Below, piece by piece: positions 11,794 through 23,269 of a DNA stretch of 64,000 nt. The stretch's first letter is position 1. Each line of letters opens with the position of its first letter. The DNA is from Anaeramoeba ignava. Lineage: Eukaryota; Metamonada; Anaeramoebidae. The stretch is from the NCBI GenBank assembly GCA_028826165.1, contig JAPDFW010000065.1, positions 310,001-374,000 on the forward strand, in the 5' to 3' direction. Made by a program: the position numbers and the translations under genes. The notes under the pieces are model-generated. The model made no database searches. It worked only from the letters and a program-made list of their open reading frames with translations, and had not been told where the DNA came from.

Positions 11794-13305
11794 ATGAATA
11801 ATCCTTGTGTTGTTTTAAGTATTTTATTTTTCCAATTAAATATAAAATCATTCAAAACAAAAATTCCATCTTTATTACAATTTGAAGTAAATGTTGGACA
11901 AACATCAGCAAAAACATGTTCAAAACAAGAATCAAAAGAAGTTGATTTTTTAAATGATGAAGTTATTTTTCAACTTGATTTTCCCGCAAATTGGGATTCA
12001 AAAAAAATAAAGAAAGCGTTAGAAACATCAGCATTTGAATTAAAATTAATAAGGAAAATTAACTTAATAAAAGAAGCAAAAATTGAAGTTAAAAAAAGTT
12101 CTTTGCAAGATGAAGAAATAGGATATTGGAGAGGAGGAAATTTGTTGGATTTCTTATTTAATAATAAGAGGCTTTCAAAACCAAAAAAGCAAAAAAGAAT
12201 GAGAGTCCCTATTTTTCATTTGAATCAACCAAACAATGAATTTGGATCTTTAACTTTTTTTTATGAAGTTTATCCGTTTTATAAGAAAAGTTTGAATGAA
12301 AATGAAAATACAATTAAAAGTATGTCAACAATGGAAGTTACAAGAACTGATAGTATGAATTTTACAGATACAATTTATAGAGATTATTTGTTTGCACTTG
12401 AAGATGGTTCTTTGAAGTCTCAATCTTCTTTATCAGTTGATTCTTTGTATCAAAACCTATTTCAAAAACCAAATCAATATGAAAATCGATATGAAAATAT
12501 GAATCAATATCAAAATCGATATGAAAATCAATATGAAAATCGATATGAAAATCAAAATCAAAATATAAATCAATATAAAAATGAAAATCAAAATCAAAAT
12601 CAAAATCAAATCAAAAATCAAAATCAAAATCAAAATCAAAATCAAAATCAAAATCAAAATCAAAATCAAAATCAAAATCAAAATCAAAATCAAAATCAAA
12701 ATCAAAATCAAAATCAAAATCAAAATCAAAAATCAAAATCAAAATCAAAAATCAAAATCAAAATCAAAATATAAATCAAAATCAAAAATCAAAATCAAAA
12801 TCAAAATCAAAATCAAAATCAAAAATCAAAATCAAAATCAAAATCAAAATCAAAATCAAAATCAAAATCAAAAAATCAAAATCAAAATCAAAATCAAAAT
12901 CAAAATCAAAATCAAAATCAAAATCAAAATCAAAATCAAAATCAAAATCAAAATCAAAATCAAAATCAAAATCAAAATCAAAATCAAAATCAAAATCAAA
13001 ATCAAAATCAAAATCAAAATCAAAATCAAAATCAAAATCAAAATATAAATCAAAATATAAATCAAAATCAAAATATAAATCAAAATATAAATCAATATTA
13101 TGATCCTTTTTCTTCTAATCTTTATCCTTATAATCAAGTTTCTAAATCTTCTTTAAATCCTATTCATAATTCTATTCATAATTCTATTCATAATCCTAAT
13201 GATAAAATTATTAATTTAGCAAATGAAATGAAAAGAAAATCAAGAAGATTATTAGAAAAATGCAAATTAATTTTAGAAAGAGAATTAAAAGAAGATAATT
13301 TTTAA
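11794..13305 (+). CDS. Unrecognised protein with C2-like N-terminus and long Asn-Gln tract
   Basis: One frame runs from ATG 11794 to TAA 13303 (1,512 nt, 504 codons), broken once by TAA at 12772-12774. The first 170 residues look like a C2-type beta fold (QFEVNVGQTSAKTC, NDEVIFQLDFP, SLTFFYEVYPF), but I cannot name the family. Residues about 225-430 are encoded by AAAATC hexamers (NQ, with KS and KI patches where extra A residues shift the register). A basic helix ends the protein (KRKSRRLLEKCKLILERELK). The extra bases in the repeat add up to a multiple of three, so the C-terminus is in the same frame as the start. The internal stop arises only because two single-base additions are not yet compensated. 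It is either a broken allele or a consensus error. Confidence 0.6.
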
Positions 13306-13357
13306 ATTTTTTAATTTTAGATTTGTAAATTGATTTTTAAATTAAAAACAAAATTAA

Positions 13358-13405
13358 ATTTTTTTTCATTTTTTTCATTTTTCATTTTTCAATAAAATAA
13401 AATAA
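13358..13405 (+). promoter_or_regulatory. T-tract with CATTTTT steps upstream of thymidylate kinase
   Basis: Repeated CATTTTT steps end about 12 nt before the ATG. The same element, on the coding strand, precedes most genes in the window. Role (core promoter or initiator) is inferred from recurrence and position. Confidence 0.45.
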
Positions 13406-14627
13406 ATGGAAATTAAATTGAAAAAAAGAGGATTATTTATTGTTATTGAAGGAATTGATAGATCAGGAAAATCAACACAATGCCAAAAAATTTATGAATA
13501 TTTAATTAAAAAAAATGAAAAAATTGAACAATGGAAATATCCAGATAGAAATGGAGATATTGGAAAATTAATTGATAATTATTTAAAAAATCAAAGTGAA
13601 AAAAGTGATCAAGCAATTCATTTATTATTCTCAGCAGATAGATGGGAAAAAAAGTTAATTTCAATATCAAATACAATTATAAATATAAATATAAATATAA
13701 ATATAAATATAAATATAAATATAAATATAAATATAAATATAAATATAAATATAAATATAAATATAAATATAAATATAAATATAAATATAAATATAAATAT
13801 AAATATAAATATAAATATAAATATAAATATAAATATAAATATAAATATAAATATAATTATAATATAAACATAAACATAAATATAAATATAAATATAAATA
13901 TAAACTAAATATAAATATAAATATAAATATAAATATAAATATAAATATAAATATAAATATAAATATAAATATAAATATAAATATAAATATAAATATAAAT
14001 ATAAATATAAATATAAATATAAATATAAATATAAATATAAATATAAATATAAATATAAATATAAATATAAATATAAATATAAATATAAATATAAATATAA
14101 ATATAAAATTAAAATTAAAATTATTTTGTTTTTTCAAAATTTAGTAAACTTCTTCAAAATAAATTAGAAAGTGGAATTAATATTGTTTGTGATAGATATG
14201 CATTTTCTGGAGTAGCATATTCTTCAGCAAAAGGATTAGATTTAGAATGGTGTAAATCAACAGATTCTGGATTAATTTCACCAGATGTTGTTATTTATTT
14301 AGATTTAGATCCAAAAGAAGCACAAAATAGAAGTTCTTATGGAGAAGAAAGATATGAAAAATTAACATTTCAATCTCAAGTTTCAAAACAATTTGATAAA
14401 TTAAAAGATGATTTATGGAAAGTAATTTTTTTGACACTTTTTTTTTCATCTTTTTTTTTAATTTAATTTTGATTTGTTTTAATTTATTTTTTTAGGTTAT
14501 TGATTCTAATAATAATAATGTTGAATCTACTTTTAAAGAAATTCAAATTAAAATTGATGAATTATTAAAGAAAAGAGAAGAAGAAAAAGATTTAGAAATT
14601 AAAAAACTTTGGATTAAAAAAGATTAA
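13406..14627 (+). CDS. DTYMK: Thymidylate (dTMP) kinase
   Basis: Exons 13406-13653, 14145-14421 and 14496-14627 join to 218 residues, the normal size for the family. The P-loop is [15 protein letters not shown]; the DR motif of the TMP site is [18 protein letters not shown]; the LID region is near [13 protein letters not shown]. The enzyme phosphorylates dTMP to dTDP in DNA precursor synthesis. Intron 1 (13654-14144) is 491 nt of ATAAAT hexamers, whereas intron 2 is a normal 74 nt. All junctions are GT-AG and in phase. High confidence. Confidence 0.93.
13654..14144 (+). repeat. Intron with (ATAAAT)n array
   Basis: Intron 1 of the thymidylate kinase gene. Near-perfect ATAAAT hexamers run from about 13676 to 14110 with one interruption near 13855-13905. 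Orientation relative to the gene equals that in the CH-RhoGEF intron. Confidence 0.9.
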
Positions 14628-14691
14628 AAAAAATTATTAATTATTTCTTTTTTTAATTTTTTAATTTTTTAAAATGAGAAAAAATTAAATT

Positions 14692-14746
14692 AAAATTTTT
14701 TTTCATTTTTTTTTTTCATTTTTTTTTTTTTAAAATAATTTTTATA
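14692..14746 (+). promoter_or_regulatory. T-tract with CATTTTT steps upstream of ArfGAP
   Basis: Two CATTTTTTTTTT steps followed by TAAAATAATTTTTATA just before the ATG at 14747. Promoter role inferred from recurrence. Confidence 0.4.
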
Positions 14747-17609
14747 ATGAGTAAACCAGATAGTAAAGAACTTGAAGCACTTCTTAAACTTCCTGAAAAC
14801 AGATATTGTGCAGATTGTAAAACACCTGGTAATTAAATTAAATTGAAATTAAATTGAATAAATAAAACGTTTTTTAATTTATTTTCAAAATTAAAAAATA
14901 ATTTGAAATAATGATAAATATTTTTTTTTTTCATCAAATCAATAAAAAACCAAAAAAAAATTAAAAAAAATTAAATTTAAATTTATAAATTGATCAAAAG
15001 TTTAATTTATTTAAAATTAAATTTAAAATTAATTCAAAAACATGAAATAAATCAATTTAATTTAACAACACAAAAATTCATTTTGAAAATTAAAATTAAA
15101 ATTAAAATTAAAATTAAAATTAAAATTCATTTATAAAATTAAAATTAAAATTAAAATTTATAAAATTAAAATTAAAATTAAAATTAAAATTAAAAATTAA
15201 AATTAAAATTAAAATTAAAATTAAAATTAAAATTAAAATTAAAATTAAAATTAAAATTAAAAATTAAATAAAAATTAAAATTAAAATTAAAATTAAAATT
15301 AAAATTAAAATTAAAATTAAAATTAAAATTAAAAAAATTAAAATTAAAATTAAAATTAAAATTAAAATTAAAATTAAAATTAAAATTAAAATTAAAAATT
15401 AAAATTAAAATTAAAAATTAAAATTAAAATTAAAATTAAAATTAAAATTAAAATTAAAATTAAAATTAAAATTAAAATTAAAATTAAAATTAAAATTAAA
15501 ATTAAAATTATAATTAAAATTAAAATTAAAATCAAAAATTAAAATTAAAATTAAAATTAAAATTAAAAATTAAAATTAAAATTAAAATTTAAAATTAAAA
15601 TTAAAATTAAAATTAAAATTAAAATTAAAATTAAAATTAAAATTAAAATTTAAAATTAAAATTAAAATTAAAATTAAAATTAAAATTAAAATTTAAAATT
15701 AAAAATAAAAATTAAAATTTTTAAAAATTTAAAATTAAAATTAAAATTAAAATTAAAATTAAAATTAAAATTAAAATTAAAATTAAAATTAAAATTAAAA
15801 TTAAAATCAAAATTAAAATTAAAATTAAAATTAAAATTAAAATTAAAATTAAAATTAAAATTAAAATTAAAATTGAAATAAAAAAATAAAAGGACCAAGA
15901 TGGGCGAGTGTTAATTTAGGGATATTTGTATGTATAAATTGTAGTGGAATACATAGAGCGATGGGAGTACACATATCACAAGTAAGATCAGTAACATTAG
16001 ATACATGGACACGTGAACAATACGATACAGCAAAGAGCATAGGAAATGAGAAAGCAAATGAATACTGGGAAGCAAAGTTGCCTTCAGGGTTTAAAAGACC
16101 TAATTCTTCTGATATGTTTAGTTTGGAAAAATTTATTAGAGATAAATATGAAAGAAAACTTTATATTCAAAAAAAAAAGAAAAATAGACCTAAAAAGAAA
16201 ATTCATACAAGAAAATCTCCTTCTAAAGTTTCAGACTCAAAAAAATCTCAAAAACCAAAAAAGAAAATTGTTCTTAAAAAACCTGTTTCAAATCAAGAAA
16301 CTAATGATAAAATTCAAAATCAAAAAGAAACTTTGTAATTTTTATATTTATATTTATATTTATATTTAAAATTTGATTTAATATTAAATTTTTAATATTG
16401 TTTTATATTTATGTTTATATTTATTTTTTTTTTAAATTTATTTTTGAAAAATATTTATTAATTTAAAAGGGTAAATTTTAAAGATAATTCTCAAGAAAGA
16501 TCAAATAGTACTCAACCAAATAATACATTTAATTTAATGGTAAAAAAAATATAATTTAAAAGAAAATTAAAATTAATTTTAAAATTAAATTTTTAAAAAA
16601 AAACAAAATAGAATGAATTTACTGATTTATCAATGAATCATGGTTTGAAATTAAAATTAAAATTCATTTATAAAATTAAAATTAAAATTAAAATTAAAAT
16701 TAAAATTAAAATTAAAATTAAAATTAAAATTAAAATTTAAATTAAAATTAAAATTAAAATTAAAATTAAAATTAAAATTAAAATTAAAATTAAAATTAAA
16801 ATTAAAATTAAAATTAAAATTAAAATTAAAATTAAAATTAAAATTAAAATTAAAATTAAAATTAAAATTAAAATTTAAATTAAAATTAAATTTAAAATTA
16901 AAATTAAAATTAAAATTCATTTGAAATTAAAATTTTGAAAATTAAAAAAATTCATTTTAAATTGTATTTATTAGCACAAAGAAGATCAGAACCAAATATA
17001 TCACAACTTAAATCACAACAAAATTCAATGCAAAACAATGCAGATTCATTAATTCTATTAGAACCTACACAACCAACTTTTGGAGTAAATCAACAAAATA
17101 ATCAAAAGAAAAATTTAATTCTCTCAATGTTTGATTCACCGAATAAGTTCCCAACAACACAACCTATAATGAATCAACAAAGTGCAAATCGAGTAACAAG
17201 AAGCAAGAAAAAAAACCAGTCAAAATCAAAGACAAAAACGAAAAAAAACTTAAATCAAGGAATTGGATTTGGAAATGGAAATATTGATTTTCAAAATTCA
17301 GGCTTTAATTCAGGTTTTGGAAACTCAAATCAAGGTTTCAATTCAGGTTTTGGATTCAACAACTCTTTTGGGAATCAATCTAATAACTTTGGTGGTAATT
17401 TTGGTGGTAATTCTGGTTTTAATTCTGGTTTCAATTCTGGTTATAATACCTCTTTTGCAAACAATAATTCAAATTTTACTTCAAATAATACTTCTGCTTT
17501 TGATGATATTGCGTTTGGAAATAATTCATTTGGAAACAATATGGTTAATTCTTCTAACTATTTTAATAATTCAAATAAAACTAAAGTATTTAAAAAATAT
17601 TCAAATTAA
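14747..17609 (+). CDS. ArfGAP zinc-finger protein with Gly-Phe-Asn-rich tail (SMAP/AGFG-like)
   Basis: Five exons (14747-14828, 15893-16334, 16470-16539, 16612-16642, 16975-17609) join to 419 residues. The ArfGAP finger is complete: CADC, 16 residues, CINC, followed by SGIHRAMGVHISQVRS, which carries the catalytic arginine finger and the VRS core. By family it stimulates GTP hydrolysis on Arf GTPases during vesicle coat release. A basic linker (KKKKNRPKKKIHTRK) leads to a tail rich in NSGFNSGFG, ending near FKKYSN. The finger resembles SMAP proteins; the FG/GF-rich tail resembles AGFG. The finger is split by a 1,064-nt intron between its second and third cysteines. All phases agree. Confidence 0.9.
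14829..15892 (+). repeat. 1,064-nt intron with (AAAATT)n array
   Basis: Intron 1 of the ArfGAP gene. About 14829-15070 is mixed A/T sequence, then AAAATT hexamers to 15880. A TTCATTTATAAAATTAAAA element sits near 15127; the same element recurs in other introns. Confidence 0.85.
16643..16974 (+). repeat. Intron with (AAAATT)n array and shared TTCATTTATAAAATT element
   Basis: Intron 4 of the ArfGAP gene: donor GTTTGA, the shared TTCATTTATAAAATTAAAA element near 16663, then AAAATT hexamers to about 16920, and acceptor TATTAG. Confidence 0.85.
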
Positions 17610-17825
17610 ATATTTAAATTAAAAATTTAAATTAATTTTTTATTTATTTTTTTATTTAGAATTCTGATTTATTACTTTAAAAAAAAACAAAAATAACAAA
17701 ATAGAGGAAATTTCTTTTTAAATAAGAAAATAAGAAAATGGAAACAAATTATTGTTTTTTTTCCTTTTAAATTTTTTCTCCTCTTTCTTTTCAAAACAAA
17801 TTTTTAAAATTTAAAAAAATTAAAA

Positions 17826-17860
17826 ATTCATTTTTTTCTTTTCATTTTTTTTTTAATAAA
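17826..17860 (+). promoter_or_regulatory. T-tract with CATTTTT steps upstream of DHCR24-like gene
   Basis: Two CATTTTTTT steps, then TTTTAATAAA directly before the ATG. Role inferred from recurrence. Confidence 0.4.
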
Positions 17861-19650
17861 ATGATTTTAAAAGAATTATTTTTATTTATTTTTTATTGTT
17901 TTATTAATATTTTTAAAGATATTTTATTATTCTTAATAAATTTAATTATACCAAATGGAATTTTTATAAAGATTTTTATGATGAAAACGAAAAAAAAACA
18001 TGAAAAAGAAATAAAAGAAATACAAAAAAAAATAAGAAGAAAAACAAAAGAAAAAACAAATTCAAAAATTGTACTTGGAAGATCAAAAGGAAAATCACAC
18101 ATTACTAGAGAAGATAAATATAAGGAAGAGCATAATAAAATTGATATATCCAAATTAGACAAGATAATTAGTATTGATATTAAAGAAAAAACGATTATTG
18201 TTGAACCAAGAGTGACGATGGAAAAAATAGTGAGATTCACTAAATATTATAATTTGATTCCAAAAGTAATTCCTGAATTTAAAGGAATCACAGTAGGAGG
18301 AGCAATTCAAGGAAGTGGAATAGAAAGTTCTTCATTTAAATATGGGTTATTTGATAGGAGTGTTATTGAAATGGAATGTGTTTTAGGAAATGGAGATTGT
18401 GTTAATGCTTCTCCTTATATTAATTCAGATTTATTTTATTCTATTTCTGGAAGTCATGGTTCTTTTGCTATTTTAACTCTTGTTAAACTTGAGTTGGTTG
18501 ATTATTATCCTTATGTTAAAATTCGTTATTCTAAGTTTGATACTATTGATCATGGTATTTCTGCTTTGAAAAAAGTTTGTAATGATTCTTCTGTTGATTA
18601 TGTTGATGCTATTGTTTTTGGTGAACGTAATTTTGTTTTGATGCATGGAGAATTTTTAAAAGATTCAAACAAAACAAATATTTCAAACAAAATGAAAAAT
18701 TCAAATATTCCAAAAATATTCAAAAAATATTCCAAAAAATATTCAAAAAAATATTCAAAAAAATATTCAAAAAAATATTCCAAAAAATATTCAAAAAAAT
18801 ATAAAAGTTACTTGCTCAACTAAATATTTTTGGAATAAATGGTTTTTCCAACATATTATCCAAAAAACTACTCAAAAATGGTCAAATTATCATTATAAAA
18901 ATAATAATATATTTTTCAATGATATTTACTCAGACATAATGAGAACTGAAGATTACTTGTTTCGTTATGATAGATGTGCTTTTTGGGCTGGAATAATTGT
19001 CAACTGGAATAGTTTTCTTTTTAGATTTCTTTTTGGTTGGTTTCATTCAAGTACAAATTTATTTAGAATGAGAAAAATATGGAAAATTGAAGATATGGAA
19101 AAAAAAGGAATTTGTCAAGATTATTTGATTCCAATTTCGAATTCTAAAATATTCATTGAAAAAGTGATTCAAAAAGTATATATTTTCCCAATTTGGATTT
19201 GTCCAACAAAAGCAATTAAATATAAAGATATTGATAATAAAATGATTCCTTATTCTACTTTCACATTAACTGAACCAAATTATTTAATGAAAGAAAATCC
19301 AAAACAAGAATTCAATTCTAATTCTAATTCTAATTCTAATTCTGATTTTTAATACTGATTTTAATATTAATGATGATTTTTATTATTTAGATATTGGTGT
19401 TTATGGTGTTTCAAGATCAAAAGAAATTCTTTCTAAATTTAAACAAAAATTTTTTAAATTTGATAAATTTTTTGAAAATCTTACTTTTAATTTAGGAGGT
19501 AAAAAAAGTTTATATTCTACAAGTTATTATTCTTATGAACAATTTTGGAATGTTTATGATAAAAAAATATATGATGAAATACGAAAGAAATTTTATGGAG
19601 AAGTATTTGTTGATTTATATAAAAAATTAGGAAATTTTTTTAATAAATAA
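17861..19650 (+). CDS. DHCR24/DIMINUTO-like FAD-linked oxidoreductase (frame broken twice)
   Basis: The conceptual product is 595 residues once two extra bases are discounted (1,790 nt minus 2 = 596 codons). An N-terminal hydrophobic stretch (residues 5-40) suggests a membrane anchor. The FAD-binding PCMH domain includes PEFKGITVGGAIQGSGIESS and YGLFDRSVIEMECVLGNG. The C-terminal half carries FRFLFGWFHSS, ICQDYLIPISNSK and VYIFPIWICP, all matching Delta24-sterol reductase-type proteins. Break 1 lies in an inserted KKYS repeat (about 18700-18800), break 2 at the T5 run 19346-19350 in an NSNS repeat. In each case one base too many. Either the gene is decaying or the consensus has insertion errors; the conserved flanks argue for a functional gene. 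Intronless. Confidence 0.8.
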
Positions 19651-19870
19651 AATTAAAAAAAATAAAAATAAATTTGTTTTTGTTTTTGTTTTTGAACTAC
19701 TGATTGTTTTTTATTGAAAAAAGAAAAGAAAAGAAAAGAAAAGAAGAAAAAAAAAGAAAGAAAAATTTCTTCTTTTTTTGATTTTTTTTGGAATTAGGGA
19801 AAATTAATTGGATTGAATTAGTAAAAAAAAAATTAAATTTTAAAAATGTTAAATGAAAAAGAAAATGAAT

Positions 19871-22692
19871 TTAAAGAGGGATATTTCCGTGTTTTTTCCA
19901 AGGATTATCTAATTTTTTGTTCTTCAAAACTTCCAAATCTTCACAAATTCTAGTTCTTGTAGTAGAAGGAATAATAACATCATCAATGAAGCCTCTCTTG
20001 CAAGCAGGAAGAGGATTACAGAGTTGTTCAGTATAGTCTGCTTCGGCTTTCTTAAGGTCTTGGCCTCTGAAGATGATTTCAACAGCACCTTTAGCGCCCA
20101 TAACAGCAATTTCACCAGTTGGCCATGAATAATTCATATCACCTCGCAAATGTTTACTGGACATAACACAGTATGCTCCTCCGTATGATTTACGCACACA
20201 GATGGCAATCTTTGGAACGGTTACTTCTGCATAGGCATAAATCAATTTGGCTCCGTTTGAAATGATTCCGTTCCATTCTTGATCTGTGCCGGGAAGAAAT
20301 CCGGGAACGTCAATAAGTGTTACAATTGGAATGTGGAATGCATCGCAGAAACGAACAAAACGAGCGCCTTTCTTTGATGCGTTGATATCAAGACACCCTG
20401 CGAGTTCCTTAGGTTGATTTGCTACAAAGGCGGTTGTTTTGCCTTCCATTCTTCCAAAACCGACGACGATATTTCGTGCGAAATCAGGCATGACTTCGAA
20501 AAAATGACTATCGTCTACTAATCGGTGAATGATATCTCTCATGTCGTATGGCTTGTTTGGATCAAGTGGAACAATAGTGTCTAAAATTGCGTCTTGTCGG
20601 AATCTTGAGTCTTCGGTGTATCTCACGGGAACTGACTCGCGATTTGACAGGGGAAGGAAATCGAAAAATTCTCTCACTTTCATTAATGTTTCAATATCAT
20701 TCTCATATGCAAAATGTGCTACTCCGCTTTTCATTGTGTGTGCTTTTGATCCGCCAAGTTCTTCTTGTGTAACATTTTCGTGGCAAACTGCTCTCACAAC
20801 ATCAGGTCCGGTGACAAACATGTAGGATGTGTTTTTCACCATGAATACAAAATCTGTGATTGCTGGTGAATATACTGCTCCTCCTGCACATGGTCCCATG
20901 ATTACTGATAATTGTGGTACTACTCCAGATGTACTCACGTTTCTTTGAAATACTTCTGCGTATCCTGCTAATGAATCTACTCCTTCGTGAATTCTGGCTC
21001 CGCCTGAATCGTTTAATCCAATTACTGGTGCTCCTACTAATACTGCTTTGTCCATGATTTTGCACATTTTTTTGGCGTGTTCTTCTGATAATGATCCTCC
21101 AAATACTGTGAAATCTTGTGAGAAGAGGTCTATTTAAAGATACAAAATAGATATTATTTTTTTAATATTTTTAATATTTTTAATATTTAATATTTAATAT
21201 TTATTATTTATTTAATATTTATTATTTATTATTTAATATTTAATATTTAATATTTAATATTTAATATTTATTATTTATTTAATATTTAATATTTATTTAT
21301 TTATTATTTATTTATTATTTAATATTTATTATTTATTATTTATTATTTAATATTTATTATTTAATATTTAATATTTATTATTTATTTAATATTTAATATT
21401 TAATATTTAATATTTATTATTTATTATTTATTATTTAATATTTATTATTTAATATTTAATATTTATTATTTATTTTATTTATTTATTTTTAATATTTAAT
21501 ATTTATTATTTAATATTTAATATTTATTATTTATTATTTTATTATTTTATTTAATATTTATTATTTAATATTTATTATTTAATATTTATTATTTATTTAA
21601 TATTTAATATTTAATATTTAATATTTAATATTTAATATTTATTATTTATTATTTATTATTTAATATTTAATATTTAATATTTAATATTTATTATTTAATA
21701 TTTATTATTTATTATTTATTATTTATTATTTAATATTTATTATTTATTATTTATTTAATATTTATTTATTATTTATTTAATATTTAATTTACATGCCAAT
21801 CTTCCGTTAATTAAACCATGTCCTGTGATAATTCCATCTCCTGGAATATGTTGTTTATCCATTCCAAATGATGTGCATCGATGTTCAACAAAGGCATCAT
21901 ATTCTCTGAAACTATCTTTATCAAGAAGAATATCAAGTCTTTCTCTTGCTGTTAATTTTCCTTTTTCATGTTGTTTATCAATTCTTTTTTTTCCTCCACC
22001 AACAAGAGTTTCAGCTATAAATTTTAATTTTAATTTTAATTTTAATTTTAATTTTTAAATGAATTTTAATTTTAAATTAATAATTTTAATTTTTTTAATT
22101 TTAATTTTAAAATTTTTTTAAATTTAATTTTAATAATTTTAATTTTAATTTTAATTTTAAATTTAATTTTAATTTTAATTTTAATTTTAATTTAATTTTA
22201 ATTTTAATTTTAATTTTAATTTTAATTTTAATTTTAATTTTAATTTTAATTTTAATTTTAATTTTAATTTTAATTTTAATTTTAATTTTAATTTTAATTT
22301 TAATTTTAATTTTAATTTTTAATTTTAATTTAATTTTAATTTTTAATTTTAATTTTAATTTTAATTTTAATTTTAAATTTAATTTTAATTTTAATTTTAA
22401 TTTTAATTTTAATTTTAATTTTAATTTTAATTTTAATTTTAATTTTAATTTTAATTTTAATTTTAATTTTTAATTTTAATTTTAATTTAATTTTAATTTT
22501 AATTTTAATTTTAATTTTAATTTTTTAAAACAAACCTCTAAGAGCTGGTAATTTGAATTTGAAATGAACTGGTTTTGGTGGTTCATCAACAAGTGATTGT
22601 TTTGAATTATGGAAAGATCTTGAAATTGGAGTGAAAAATACAAGATTTTTGACCAAAGAAGATTGTAATGGTTGTAATTTAAATGATTGCAT
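19871..22692 (-). CDS. PCCB: Propionyl-CoA carboxylase beta chain, organelle-targeted
   Basis: Three exons (22536-22692, 21793-22014, 19871-21129) join to 545 residues, the normal size. The N-terminus is a likely mitochondrial-type presequence ([20 protein letters not shown], then SRSFHNSKQ, rich in S, R and aromatic residues, no acids). The carboxyltransferase core is complete: [73 protein letters not shown] and [17 protein letters not shown]. The enzyme transfers carboxyl from biotin to propionyl-CoA. In an organism with mitochondrion-related organelles it could also run toward propionate production (inference). The biotin-carrying alpha chain is not in this window. The third exon is much richer in G and C than its surroundings. 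Confidence 0.93.
21130..21792 (-). repeat. Intron with TTTAATATTTATTA repeats
   Basis: Intron 2 of the PCCB gene (663 nt). An irregular array of AATATTTAATATTTATTATTT-like units with no coding content. Confidence 0.8.
22015..22535 (-). repeat. Intron with (AAAATT)n array on the sense strand
   Basis: Intron 1 of the PCCB gene (521 nt). On the plus strand it reads TTTTAA, hence AAAATT in the sense direction, as in other genes here. Confidence 0.85.
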
Positions 22693-23269
22693 TCTTGCCT
22701 ATTTTTATTTATAATTAATATTTTTTATTTTATTTTTTTAATTTAATTATTTTATTATTTTATATTAAAAATGGAGATTAACATTGTATTTTTTATTTAT
22801 AAATAAAAAATAATTTTGTTTATTTTAATTTAGATTTTATTTTTTTAATTGGAATTTTATAATTTTAATTTGTTTTAATTTATAAAATTTGGTTTTTTTT
22901 TTTATGGTGAGTAAGAAAAAATGATGAAGCATTAAATTAAAACCAAAAAATAAAAGAAAGGAAAAAGAAATTAATTATTTTATTTATTTTAATTTATTTT
23001 TAATTATTTTTAACTTTACCTTTATAATTTTAATTTGATAAAAAATGAAATTAAAAAAATTAAAAAAAAATTTTTTTTTTCTTTTTTCTTTTTTCTTTAA
23101 TTTTTTTTATTTTTATTTATTTAATGATCAAATTTTAAAATAAAAAATTAAAAAAGGAAAAAGGAGAATTTAATTTTAATTTTTTAATTAAAATAAAAAC
23201 AAAAATTTATTTTTTCTCCTTTTTCTTTTTTCTTTTTTCTTCTTTTTTCTAAATCTTAAATTAAAATAA
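22693..23269. other. A/T-rich upstream region of PCCB
   Basis: About 580 nt of mixed A/T sequence with T- and A-runs and several TTTTTCTTTTTTC tracts. No open frame with recognisable content. Confidence 0.4.

Noticed and set aside
20529-21065. Plus- and minus-strand shadow frames within PCCB
   Set aside because: The PCCB frame is complete and conserved; the shadows show no family wording and reflect the higher GC of this exon.
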